Source: Tillandsia leiboldiana
Lineage: Eukaryota > Streptophyta > Magnoliopsida > Poales > Bromeliaceae
Assembly: GCA_029204045.2 (NCBI GenBank)
Contig: JAQNDB010000280.1
Span: forward strand, 37,675 to 101,674
Reading direction: 5' to 3'
DNA: 64,000 nt
The translations under genes and the position numbers were made by a program. The notes beneath the pieces are model-generated. The model was not told the origin of the DNA. It was given only the letters and a program-made list of their open reading frames with translations, and searched no databases. This document shows positions 46,429 to 56,537 of this stretch, in pieces; position 1 is the stretch's first letter; each line of letters opens with the position of its first letter.

Positions 46429-48292
46429 ATCTCCCCCTTTGGCAATTTCGTGACAAAACCCAAAAATACATAAAAGCGCTCAAGTCACTCATCTTAAACC
46501 AAAAAGTCGAAATTCAATGTTATCACCAAAACATTGATTTTCTTTGCGTGAAAGATCCAATAAATACAAAATTACATTTGAACCAAACAATCCTAGAACA
46601 TACTCTATGACTTAGGACTTGGAGTCTTAAAGTGTTGTAATTCCTGCAAAACAAAACTCCAAACAAAATAACACGTTAGTCGTTAGAAGTTAAAATCCTA
46701 CATTTGATTCGTCTTCCATTTGGTTCTTTTGTTTCTCCAGCTTTTTATTTTGTGGCTCTTTCAATCTTTTCTTTATCTCCCCCTATCTTGAGTATCCATG
46801 TGTATCCATGTTCTCCCCCTGTCTTGAGCATCCATGTTCTCCCCCTTTGTGATGCAATCATTATTTTCTGTCTCCCCCTTTTTATGATATGTCCATCATT
46901 TCCGTTCTCCCCCTTTTTGTCACAAATTGTCAAACAGTGAACATACTAGACAAAAAGAAATCACTAACAACATTAGTTTATAGAGAAAGAGAGATAAAAG
47001 CTTAGTTCCGGTATATAACAAAAATGCAGATTGCGTACCGGTAACAGAAAGCAAAAATCAAATAATTTCTTGAAACAAATCCAGATTTTAGAATCTTTTC
47101 AATTACCGATTTGTATTCCATCAAGAAATCAATTTAAGTGCTTTAACCAATGAATTCACACAGATGCCATTCAATCCAATTAATTTCACGAAATTAAAAA
47201 GATTTACTCCTAAATCATGAAAAACAAAGATAAAGCATTATAAACAGTTTTTCATGTTATCCATAAAAACCAGAAAAAGTATGTAAGCACTTTAGCCCAT
47301 CAACTTTAAACAAAAGTCATCGTTTCATGCAACAAGAAATAGATTATACCAAATCTATCAAAAATACTCAAAAATGAAACGAAAATTTATGGAAATTAAA
47401 ACCCTTAAAGTTGAACAACTTCAATCACATCTAACATGATCTTATGCGTAATGCCTTTATCAAATCATCAATTTGGTAAAGAAAATAAAATACCAAGATC
47501 AATAGATGTTTGAAATCCCAAATATGGTAGATAATATATCTAGACAATCTGTTGAAGAGAGTGGCTCTTTGAGCATCTTTCGTTAAAAATCCACCTTATA
47601 CCAACCTTGAAATTTGACAGAGTCAAGTGTTTCAACATGCATTTTATTTAATCAAAAATTGAAAAACCATGCTTGGTATACATGTGGTAGCTGCACACAG
47701 TACTCGGACGACCGAGGTGGTAGCTCTTTCCTCCATGTGGTGGTAGTTTTCACACTCCTCATTGGGATGTAACTCTTTCCACATCTTTTGAGCATTTTAC
47801 TTTTCTTTGACTCCCCCTCAATTGGCTATCAATTATTTAACATATAAGGTATTCAACCAAAAATTGATCTCGCATTCATACTCGACTAAATAGTCAAATA
47901 AGATAATGACTATACCAAGAGATCATTGAGAGAGAAAATGACTTTGATCACTTAAAAGATGACTTAATTAACATAAATGATCATTGCAACATCGAAATAT
48001 TATGATGTCAAAAGCATAATAGATTTCTAAATGCGTGAAAAGATGCAATTAAAGTCAATATGACCAATGCTCCAAGATTATGATTATGGAGTAAAGTTGA
48101 TAATCCAAATAAAATTAAATTGGAGTGATTGAAAGTGAAAAACCCTTTTTATTCAATGCACTTGTTCGTTAAAATCCTTTTGTTTAAAAAAACAAAACAT
48201 AAAAACGAAGAGCATTGAAAACATGTAATGCAGAGATTCAGAAAAATATGAAAGGAAAACCAATCAAAGCATTACATACAGTCATAAGCTAT
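46429..48292 (-). other. E1 interior without genes; multiplied polypurine tracts
   Basis: AT-rich, no open frame of interest. On the minus strand AGGGGGAG occurs next to the 3' LTR (46431) and again at 46777, 46813, 46839, 46872, 46907 and 47811. A TACCGG motif pair (near 47006 and 47038) resembles the promoter repeats of E2. Confidence 0.7.
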
Positions 48293-50260
48293 TTAGAACT
48301 TAAGACAAGGAAAGATATCACCTTTCCGAATCCAAAATTGTCGAATTTTGGGTTGTCTTGATTCATTGTGGTTGGGAGATGATAGCTTTGACTGTTGATC
48401 CACCTTAGGTCTTTGCCTCGCAGTGATCCACTTGTATGATTGATGTTGTGGCTCGGACCTTTGGTGGTTTGAGAGAACTCCATTGACTTGATGTGTCTTT
48501 TGTTTCCGTTGAGTTCGCTCCGTAGCTGAAGTTGCCGAAGGACTCTTCTTTCTCTTTTTCGGGCAATTCTTCACCAAATGTCCTTCAAGTCCACATAAGT
48601 GACAAGTTCTTCCTTTCAATTTCATTGTGGAACTTGAAGCATGCACAGTTTGGTCCTTTTTGAATCCCAAACCAACCTTGCTTGTTTGACCTAATCCGGA
48701 CATACAATCTAGTTTCTTGGAACCGGTTGAAAGCCTTTGTATGTTGGATTTGAGTTCATGAACTTGCTTGGTCAAAGCTTGGTTGGTGACATGAATTTCC
48801 TCAAACTGCTTTTCAAGAAAATCAATCTTGTTAATATGGGAATTAACGATCGTTTCCGATTGATTTATCTTTTCTTGGAGGATTTTATTATTATCCAATA
48901 AAAGTTCTCGTTCCTCCTCGAGATCATGAAGTTTGATCTTTAAAGCATGATTCTCGTCTTGAATGTCAAGTCGTTGCATCCTCAACTTCTTGATATGCTT
49001 GGCCATCTTCTTAGATTCCGCAAGAAGTTGTTGATATGCCTCAACGAGTTCTTCTTCGTTCGACTCCCCCTCACTTGATGACTCTCCGTTGGATGTTGAT
49101 GTTTCATGCAAAATCAAAGGAATAGAGTCAGTGATTAAAGATGATAAACAAACATTAGAAGAGGGAATTTGAGAAGCATGTAAGGCAACGACTTTTTCCT
49201 CTTTACTTGAGGTCGATTCATTAGAAGTAGAATAGTCCCAAGTTTTCGCTTGCAAAGCCTTATTTTTATATGATTTCGGAGAAGGACATTCCGTTGAAAA
49301 ATGGCCGTAGCCTTTGCATCTATAGCATTGGATTTCCCCTTCGAAATCATCTTTTTCTTTTTCTTTTTCTTTAGAAGGTTTTGCAACGCCTTTGAGATTA
49401 GAGGATTTAGAACCCGATGATCCTTTAGATGGTTTCGTGGATGAAGATCCATCGGTTCGATTCTTCCAAAATTTCTGACGAAATTTCTTTGTGATCCGCG
49501 CCAATTGTTCTTCAAAATCGGCAAAAGAGATTTCATCGTCGGAACTTGATTCGCTATCTTCTTCCTTTGTTGATTTGAATGCAATACCTGTAAGCTTAGA
49601 AGAAGACTTGGAAGAAACTTGATTAGTAGGAAAAGTCATTTCATAAGTTTGCAAAGCACCTACTAATTCCTCTACACTCATCTCATCCGGATGACTAACG
49701 GTTTCAATGGCGGTAACCTTTGCCCTAAACCGTTCTGGAAGAGTCCGAAGTATCTTTCTTACAATTTTCGACTCCGGGATCTTTTCTCCTAAATTAGCAC
49801 ATGTATTAATTACATCTTGAAGTCTAGTGTAATAATCTGTAAACAATTCATGCTCTTCCATATGAATAGAGTCAAATTGACTTGTAAGCATCTGGAGCTT
49901 TTGAATTTTTACAAGATTAGTACCCTCATGTGTAATTTTGAGAATATCCCAAATTTCCTTCGCGGTTTCACACGCGGAAATTCGTGTGAACTCAGTCGAG
50001 GAAAGAGAATTAAATAAAGCGTTCATACCTTTCCCATTGTAAGAAGATCTTTCAAATTCCTCTTTGGACCATCTAGAGCGAGGTTTTGGGGTAGTAGAAT
50101 TTCCTACTTCCTCAACAGAATGCACCCAACCGTATTCCACGGATTGCCATACTCGCTCATCAATTGCGATGAGAAAAGCTCTCATCCGCACTTTCCAATA
50201 AGCATAATTAGTCCCATCAAAAACAGGAGGTCTATAAATATTACCACTTTCACCCAACAT
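48293..50260 (-). CDS. Copia-type gag protein of E1 (655 codons, intact)
   Basis: Start ATG at 50258-50260, chosen because it matches the E2 start (MSGESGN) and follows the primer site by about 20 bp; the frame is open upstream into the LTR but without ATG. Order: N-terminal DUF4219/UBN2-type gag domain (DGTNYAYWKVRMRAF near residue 15; the ETAKEIWDILK motif and LRTLPERFRAKV), Ser/Lys-rich linker, zinc knuckle CYRCKGYGHFSTEC at about residue 335, an acidic segment, a long coiled coil (about 430-560) and a second knuckle, CHLCGLEGHLVKNC, at about residue 580, then a basic tail. Gag would assemble particles and bind element RNA. No break is seen. With no pol in the element, it would need RT and integrase from a relative. 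Confidence 0.93.
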   Translation of the reverse strand: MLGESGNIYRPPVFDGTNYAYWKVRMRAFLIAIDERVWQSVEYGWVHSVEEVGNSTTPKPRSRWSKEEFERSSYNGKGMNALFNSLSSTEFTRISACETAKEIWDILKITHEGTNLVKIQKLQMLTSQFDSIHMEEHELFTDYYTRLQDVINTCANLGEKIPESKIVRKILRTLPERFRAKVTAIETVSHPDEMSVEELVGALQTYEMTFPTNQVSSKSSSKLTGIAFKSTKEEDSESSSDDEISFADFEEQLARITKKFRQKFWKNRTDGSSSTKPSKGSSGSKSSNLKGVAKPSKEKEKEKDDFEGEIQCYRCKGYGHFSTECPSPKSYKNKALQAKTWDYSTSNESTSSKEEKVVALHASQIPSSNVCLSSLITDSIPLILHETSTSNGESSSEGESNEEELVEAYQQLLAESKKMAKHIKKLRMQRLDIQDENHALKIKLHDLEEERELLLDNNKILQEKINQSETIVNSHINKIDFLEKQFEEIHVTNQALTKQVHELKSNIQRLSTGSKKLDCMSGLGQTSKVGLGFKKDQTVHASSSTMKLKGRTCHLCGLEGHLVKNCPKKRKKSPSATSATERTQRKQKTHQVNGVLSNHQRSEPQHQSYKWITARQRPKVDQQSKLSSPNHNESRQPKIRQFWIRKGDIFPCLKF

Positions 50261-50277
50261 GATAGATAAACCTAAAA

Positions 50278-50292
50278 CCCGCTCCGATACCA
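50278..50292 (-). promoter_or_regulatory. Primer binding site of E1
   Basis: Complement of TGGTATCGGAGCGGG, tRNA-Met type, two bases from the 5' LTR at 50295. Confidence 0.88.
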
Positions 50293-50482
50293 ATTGTTGG
50301 TTTTTAATAAGGATCCACAAGGATCTAAATAGGTACTATCAAACAACTAGAGGGGGGGTGAATAGGTGGAATACTTATAAAACCAAATCTCAGTGCAAAA
50401 TAAAAACCAATGCGGAAAATAAAAACAGCGCACCGAGATTTACGTGGAAACTCCAATCCAGGAGAAAAACCACGGGACCAAC

Positions 50483-50686
50483 ACGCAATAACAATCCACT
50501 AAGAATAGAAGAATAACAAGGTGATTACCGACTCCACGGACTCAACCCCTCCTTCAGCTTCTTCGGACCTTGCGCTGACCGGTTGGATGTCCACGCAATA
50601 ACAATCCCCTAAGAAAAGAAGAATAACAAGGTGATTACCGTCTCCACGGATTCAACCCCTCCTTCAACTTCTTCGGACCTTGCGCT
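50483..50686 (-). repeat. 110-bp tandem duplication in E1 U5
   Basis: ACGCAATAACAATCC begins at 50483 and again at 50593; both units run through CTTCGGACCTTGCGCT. The same duplication with the same period is in E2 at about 57191-57390, so it predates the split of the two copies. Confidence 0.8.
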
Positions 50687-50711
50687 CCACCGTTTGCACG
50701 TCCACTGCACA

Positions 50712-50814
50712 CGTTCGAATCCACGAACGCCACTCGAATCCACGAGCACACGTTTCGAATCCACGAAACGCCTTTAGCACACCGAATCCACGATGCCACG
50801 TCGAATCCACGACG
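50712..50814 (-). repeat. Hairpin array with constant loop, E1 5' LTR leader
   Basis: Five units, stem-loop-stem, loop AATCCA on the plus strand (UGGAUU in the element RNA). Stems: CGTTCG/CGAACG (50712-50729), CTCG/CGAG (50733-50746), CGTTTCG/CGAAACG (50751-50770), a unit at about 50780-50795 that in the RNA reads CAUCG/CGGUG with one G-U pair, and CGTCG/CGACG (50799-50814). Located in the transcribed leader, between TATA and the primer site. Confidence 0.82.
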
Positions 50815-51692
50815 CAAACTCAGTCGATAAGAATATTGACTTCAATGGTGATCCTTTGCTTAGATTATCAATGAAGATCCATGGGAAAAATCTCTAAGCA
50901 AAGATTAGATCAATTCGACAAAAGATATGTTCTTGAAAGAACCATCGAATTGACCTAAAAGAGGCTATAAAGAAGAACGATAAAAACCTAGCCTCTAGGG
51001 TTGCTCTCAAGTGTTTAATTAATTAATCGGCCGTGCTCCCCACGTTTTTGAGAAACCCTAAGTGTCTATTTATAGTTTAGAAACCTTTGGAAAGAGATAA
51101 GAATCAAAAACTTACCTTATCTGGAAATTTTCAGGACGGCGATCCGGATCGGATTTACTGTGATCCGGATCGTCGTAACGAGTCTGGCTATTCCAGAAAA
51201 AACAGGGTTCGGGATCTGGATTGAAATGCCCGATCCGGATCGTTCATGTATTCCAGCAAAAACCCATGTTCGGGATCCGGATCGAAATGACCTTTGATCC
51301 GGATCGGATTTGCCAATGAACAAGCACCCTTCGGGATCCGGATTGGACTGTCTGATCCGGATCCTGAACATGTCTTATGTCCAGTTTTTGATTTTTATGC
51401 AAATAAAAATTCATCCAAGTGTTTCTACACTATAAGAAAGTATTCGGATCACCAAAATTATTTAGTTAACCATACCTGATCCTTTTGGATACTTTCTTCT
51501 TGAGATTGATGTAACTGATCCACAATTCTTCAACTTCAATCTTCAAGACTCAAGACACTGAGTGTCAACTTGAGCTCTTGTTGAATCTTCTCTAAGTCTT
51601 TGATTGCTGATTGACAATTTGATCCCTTTAAGACTCCGACTCAACTCATTGACTTGACTCACGAAATATGCCAACACCAAAATGCCGTAACA

Positions 51693-52630
51693 TCACGTAC
51701 ACCAGCAGTTTGGCCACCGTAAGGGTATATTTTTCCGGAGAAGTGGTCAGTCGGACCCGTGATCCCTACGCGGTCAGAGCGTGCGGGGACCCCCGTAGTT
51801 AGAGTGGAATCGTGGTCAGAGCGATGTGGGTTTGTTGAGCACCAAGGTTATGAGCAGGTTTGAGGTATTTTCGAATTCCGTTGTGGGAATCGGGAAAAGC
51901 GGTATGGATGATTTGGGAGTTCCAGTTTACGGTTTGATGTCCTATCTACTTTATTGTACCTATTATGTGCTTATGATCATTGGTTATCCATTTTCTTTTC
52001 TATAGTTTTTGTCACTGACTCCCACCATGTGACAGGTTCGGACGGGGACGGGGGAGAGGCTTCGACGCGGGAGTGACTCGAATTTCGTCATCCCGGTGAC
52101 ATTTTACTTCTCTCTTTATGGTCATTACATTGGATTGATATACTTGCATGAGATATGGATGTGATGTGATGTGACACCTTTGTGATGTGGATATTTGGAC
52201 TTGTGGACACTTTAGACAGATTGTGATCTTTTGAATTTTGCTTATTCTTGTTGGTGGATGCATGTGGAATGTGGAGGTTTTCAAAATGATAAAACGTTTG
52301 CGAAATCTGTTTTCAAAACTGAGTGTCGGGTAGGCACCATTTTAAAACTTTGTGGTTTTATCCTTTAAACTTGGAGGTTGCCGAGTGGGCGATATTCTCA
52401 TGTATGATTCAAAGGATTACTTATCTCTCTATTTAGCACTCTGTGTATGAAAACGGGTTGTAGGTGATATATGTATTTTGTGCGACGCCGAGCATATATA
52501 AGGGAGATTCTATCCGTTTGTTTAAAGAGATCTGGTATATGTGGCGGGTCTGGGCATGTGCCGGGATGAAAGACTTTTTAGAAAGAAATAGGACCCTTTT
52601 TCGCTTTTAAACCACTCCCGAGGCGTGACA
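51693..52630 (+). mobile_element. D 3' LTR, fragment 2
   Basis: Resumes after TCACG and ends CCCGAGGCGTGACA. With fragment 1 the D LTR is about 2.44 kb. ATGTA at 52631-52635 should be half of D's target duplication. Confidence 0.85.
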
Positions 52631-52819
52631 ATGTATTAGTTTTTTATATATATAAAATTATTGATCTCGTCAATATTTTTTTTTTTATCCTTTTAATTTG
52701 TTCTCTAATGCGAGTTAAGCCAGTGAGAAAGCTAAACTAGGGAGCGGGGGATTTGGGAAAGGCTAGCTAGGTGGATTCTCTTTTCTTCACTTTTCTTCAC
52801 CTTTCTTGCACCTTTCTTT
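52631..52819. other. Unassigned spacer between D and F
   Basis: About 190 bp, AT-rich with a poly-T run (52676-52686) and pyrimidine-rich CTTTTCTTCAC repeats before F. No gene seen. It may be pre-insertion host DNA, or an older unrecognised repeat. Confidence 0.5.
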
Positions 52820-53044
52820 TGTTAAGGATTTTGTTTTGGCGCATTTCGTGAAAGTATCGAGTCTTGAAGATTGAAGGTTAAGAAGTTTGGATTATATATC
52901 TCAATCTCAAGAAAGAAGAATTCAAAAGGATCAGGTATGTTTAACTAATTAATTTTGGTGATCTGAATACTTCTTATAGTGTAGAAACACTTGGATGAAT
53001 TTTTAATTGCATAAAAATCAAAAAGTGGACATGGGACATGTTCA

Positions 53045-53268
53045 GGATCCGGATCAGACATTTCAATCCGGATCCCGAAGGGTGTTAGTTCATACGCAAA
53101 TCCAATCCGGATCCAAGCCATTTCTGATCCGGATCCCGAACATTGGTTTTTGCTGAAATATATGAACGATCCGGATCGGGCATTTCAATCCGGATCCCGA
53201 ACCTTTGTTTTCTGGGAATTGTCTGTTTCGTTACGACAATCCGGATCGCCGTAAATCCGATCCGGATC
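53045..53268 (+). promoter_or_regulatory. GATCCGGATC palindrome cluster in F LTR U3
   Basis: About nine (G)ATCCGGATC motifs in 224 bp in the same order and spacing as in E1 (reverse orientation in the window), upstream of TATA at 53335. Confidence 0.7.
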
Positions 53269-53609
53269 GTCGTCCTGTAAAATTCCAGAAAAAGTTAGTT
53301 TTTGATTCTTATTCTCTTCCAACAGTTTCTAACCTATAAATAGACCTTTTGATTTATTTTCTAATAGAGCCGAATAATCCTAATAAATCAAAAGACGACC
53401 ATATAAATCCACATATAGAGAAGAAAGGAAATCAATAGATTTAATCTTATGTTTCTTCATCTATATTGATTGATTTGATTCTAGGTTTTCATACTCATAT
53501 TTTGAGTAGAATCAAATCAATGAATACTTAGATGGTATTTCCGATCTATTTCTAATCTAAGTATTCGGCGGATCATCACCACCCAAAAAACAACGATTTT
53601 TCAAATCGG

Positions 53610-53765
53610 CGCGTGGACTCGCGTGGCCTTGTGGATTCAAGGTGCAACCGCTTTCGTGGATTCGGAGCGAAGTACGTTCGTGGATTCGGGACGTGCTACT
53701 GGGTGAAGACCGTGGATTCGGTCAGACGTCGTGGATTCGGCGTTGGACGCTAATCGTGGATTCGA
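53610..53765 (+). repeat. Hairpin array with constant loop TGGATT, F leader
   Basis: Units: CGCG-TGGACT-CGCG (53610-53623, variant loop), GCCTTG/CAAGGT (53626-53643), loop at 53657-53662 with a wobble-rich stem, loop at 53681-53686 with a bulged stem, GACCG/CGGTC (53708-53723), ACGTCG/CGGCGT with one G-U pair (53726-53743), TCG/CGA (53754-53765). The stems differ from those of E1/E2 but most still pair. Confidence 0.72.
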
Positions 53766-54070
53766 GCAGCGTTGCGGAGCGAGCGGAGAAGATCTACTAG
53801 GAGCGTATGGAAAAAGGTCGAGTCGTCTGTGAGTACGGTATATCACCTTTGTACGTGTTATAATTCTAGTGGATTTCGCCGTGTTATCGGTCCCGTGGTT
53901 TTTTACTCCGGTGTTGGAGTTTTCCATGTAAAAATCTTGCGTATTATATTTTCATTTCCGCATTGGGTTTTATTACGCAACGATTTTTGAGTGTTTATTG
54001 TTTACACCTATTCACCCCCCTCTAGGTGGTTTTTCCCCTATTTAGATCATTATTAATATAACCCGACAAG

Positions 54071-54085
54071 TGGTATCAGAGCGGG
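54071..54085 (+). promoter_or_regulatory. Primer binding site of F
   Basis: TGGTATCAGAGCGGG, tRNA-Met type, two bases after the LTR. Confidence 0.88.
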
Positions 54086-54101
54086 AATAGGGTTGTAAAC
54101 A

Positions 54102-55724
54102 ATGGCTGAAGGTGGAAACATCAACTGACCCCCGTTTTTCGATGGAACAAATTATGCCTACTGGAAAGTACGGATGAAAGCATTTCTTACTTCCATCGAC
54201 GAACGGGTGTGGCAATCAATTGAGTTAGGATGGTTTAATCCAACTGAAATTATTGTTGATGTTCCCACCATCAAACCTAGGTCGAAATGGACCAAGGAAG
54301 AGATAGACTTATCTTCTTACAATGGCAAAGGAATTAACGCTTTATTTAATGCCTTGTCACAAACAGAATTCTCTTGCGTCTCGGCATGTGAGACTGCGAA
54401 AGAAATCTGGGATGTTCTTCAAGTTACACATGAAGGAACTAACCTTGTGAAAATTCAAAAGCTGCAAATGCTTACGAGCAGATTTGACTCTATTTTCATG
54501 GCAGAAAATGAATCATTCACAGACTACTATACACGATTGCAAGACATCGTAAACACATGTGCAAACTTGGGAGAGAAGATTCCAGAATTTAAAATTGTAA
54601 GAAAGATCTTAAGAACTCTTCCTGAAAGATTTCGTTCCAAGGTTACGGCCATTGAAACTATTAAACACCCGGACGAAATCCGTATAGAAGAATTAGTTGG
54701 TTCATTACAAACTTATGAAATGACATTTCCTACTAACTATTCTTCTGGAAAAGCATCTACTTCTAAGTCTTCAGGTTTTGCTTTGAAAACTACAAAAGAA
54801 GAAGACGCGGATTCATCCTCCTCAGGCGATGACGAGAACCTATCTATGGAGGACTTTGAGAAACAGCTTGCTCTCCTGACAAGAAATTTTCGCCGAAACT
54901 TTCGAAGGGGTAATTCAAGTAAAACCTCATCCTCCGGAAAGTGGAAGAAAGGCAAAGGTTTTTCAAGCCAAAAGTCAAGAAAGCAAGAAAGTTTTTCAAA
55001 GGATAAGAAAAGCTCAGAAGGACAAGTCCAATGCTTCAAGTGCCGAGGATACGGCCATATCTCAACGGAGTGTCCAAATAAGAATCCGTCCAAGAAGAAG
55101 GCGATGCAAGCCGTCACTTGGGATGACACCTCAACGACAAATGAGTCATCTTCAAGTGATGAAGAGAACAATGCAACGGCATTCCACGCGTCCACATCTT
55201 CACCCTTCATATGCTTAATGGCAAGTACATCCGATTCCTTGTCCAACTTCTCCCAGGTTGAAAAAACTGCAACGGACCACGAATCGAGTAACTCTAAAGG
55301 TGAAGATTTTGCTCTAGCCTACCACAGACTTTTGAGGGATTCAAAGAAACTGGCTAAGCAAAACAAGAGTTTGAGAGGGAGATTGCAGGATCTCGAAGAA
55401 GAAACAAAAAGGGCAACTTCTCTCTCAAACGCTCTTGAAGTGGAAAGGGATAATTTGATTAAAGTAAATGTTTCCCTTCAAGAGTCCAATGAGCATTTCG
55501 AGAAGAATTATGTAGATATGGTGAACAAAGCAAACTACTTCTTGAAGCTCTACGGCGAGGCTCGACAGGAAAAAATGGAATTGACGGAGACCATTCTCCA
55601 ACTCAAGGATGATTTAAAGCAATTTTCTTCTGGAATGAGTAAGTTGGATAAGATTCTTGGTCTTTGTAGAGATTCGGCTTTTACGACTGATTGTGACTCA
55701 CATGTTACTTATTTATGCCCTTAA
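54102..55724 (+). pseudogene. Copia-type gag of F, with early nonsense codon and lost 3' end
   Basis: ATG at 54102 begins MAEGGNIN. Codon 9 is TGA (54126-54128), where E1 and E2 have Arg (RPP), so a CGA-to-TGA change is likely. The frame is then open to 55724. It has the same UBN2-type domain as E1 (DGTNYAYWKVRMKAF, ETAKEIWDVLQ, LRTLPERFRSKV), one zinc knuckle CFKCRGYGHISTEC, and a coiled coil near the end. By eye roughly 60-65% identical to E1 gag in the N-terminal domain. It stops before the place of the second zinc knuckle, and no protease, integrase, RT or 3' LTR follows; the next DNA is a gypsy LTR fragment. Confidence 0.85.
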
Positions 55725-56273
55725 GTGAATAAAATTATTTAACGTTTGAAACTCGGTCGGTGTGTGGTGCGGGTATTTTTCCGTCGAAGGGCCCGGAAAA
55801 CGAAGACCGATGGCGCGATCGGATCGGGAATCCGATGTACGGATCTCCCGGAATGGGGTTTTTAAGATCGCGATGACTTAAGTCCTGCATCGAAATCCGC
55901 GTAAAATATCTGGCAAGTTTGTTAGGGGAATCTGGATATTCCCGTGATTAATTAATTAAGGAAATTAATTAATCGGTTACGTACAATTAAATTTGGGGTT
56001 TTTATCTCCTATGATTAATTAAAATGGGGAAATTAATTAATCGGCGACTAGGATTTAAAAGGGGATAAATTAATACGTACAAAGAAAAAAAAAGAAGAGA
56101 AACCCTAGCCAAAAAGAAAGAACGCGAAAGAGAAAGAAAAGAAAAAGACGGAACCCTAGCCGAAGGAAAGAAAGGAGAAAAGGGAGGAAACGAAGGAGTC
56201 CGATCACCCCGAACAACGAACCGGAGACAAGAGCGCGACCGGACGTCTCCCCCGTGGATTAATTCGGTGAGTG
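55725..56273 (+). mobile_element. D-like gypsy LTR fragment
   Basis: Resembles the U3 of the D LTR: the ACGGATCTCCCGG block at 55852-55864 matches D at 43676-43688, with similar flanks (GATCGG...). A TATA-like TTTAAAAGGGG and a purine-rich AACCCTAGCC leader follow. No LTR start can be seen. Its right side is cut by E2; GAGTG (56269-56273) is half of the E2 target duplication. Confidence 0.6.
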
Positions 56274-56537
56274 TGTTACGGCTTTTTGGTATTGGCATAT
56301 TTCGTGAGTCAAGTCAGTGAGTTGAGTCGGGGTCTTAAAGGGATCAAATTGTCAAATCAGCTTTCGAAGACTCATTGAAGATTCAACATGAGCTCAAGAT
56401 AACACTCAGGTATGGTTAATTAAACCATGGTGATTTAAGTTCATTTATAATCATTGGAATCTGGAAATGATTGAAACCCGGTTTAGACTTGGTTTTAGGA
56501 ACTTGGTTTTAACTTACAACCTTTCTTAAGTTTGGAT

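Larger units (their letters stand above)
45031..51692 (-). mobile_element. Complete copia-type gag-only element E1
   Basis: 6662 bp with two 1398-bp LTRs (45031-46428 and 50295-51692), target duplication TCACG at 45026-45030 and 51693-51697, primer site at 50278-50292 and polypurine tract at 46431-46440. The only gene is gag (48293-50260); no protease, integrase or RT exists in the 3.9-kb interior. I count about a dozen single-base differences between the LTRs, so the insertion is recent. Gag type, multiplied polypurine tracts and palindromic LTR motifs suggest a derivative of the Sirevirus genus; gag-only elements have been called TR-GAG (both from established knowledge, assignment inferred). 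Confidence 0.93.
50295..51692 (-). mobile_element. E1 5' LTR (right)
   Basis: 1398 bp, same length as the left LTR. TATA complement CTATTTATA at 51066-51074; GATCCGGATC cluster at 51141-51363; hairpin array at 50712-50814; 110-bp tandem duplication at 50483-50686. Confidence 0.93.
52820..54068 (+). mobile_element. Copia element F, 5' LTR
   Basis: Starts TGTTAAGGATTTTG and ends about CCCGACA before the primer site, roughly 1249 bp. TATAAATAG at 53335-53343. U3 from about 52925 to 53345 is close to the E1 U3, including the GATCCGGATC cluster, but R/U5 and gag differ from E1. Confidence 0.82.

Noticed and set aside
54737..55246. 169-codon minus-strand frame antisense to F gag
   Set aside because: Shadow of the sense gag frame, which has UBN2-like and zinc-knuckle motifs.
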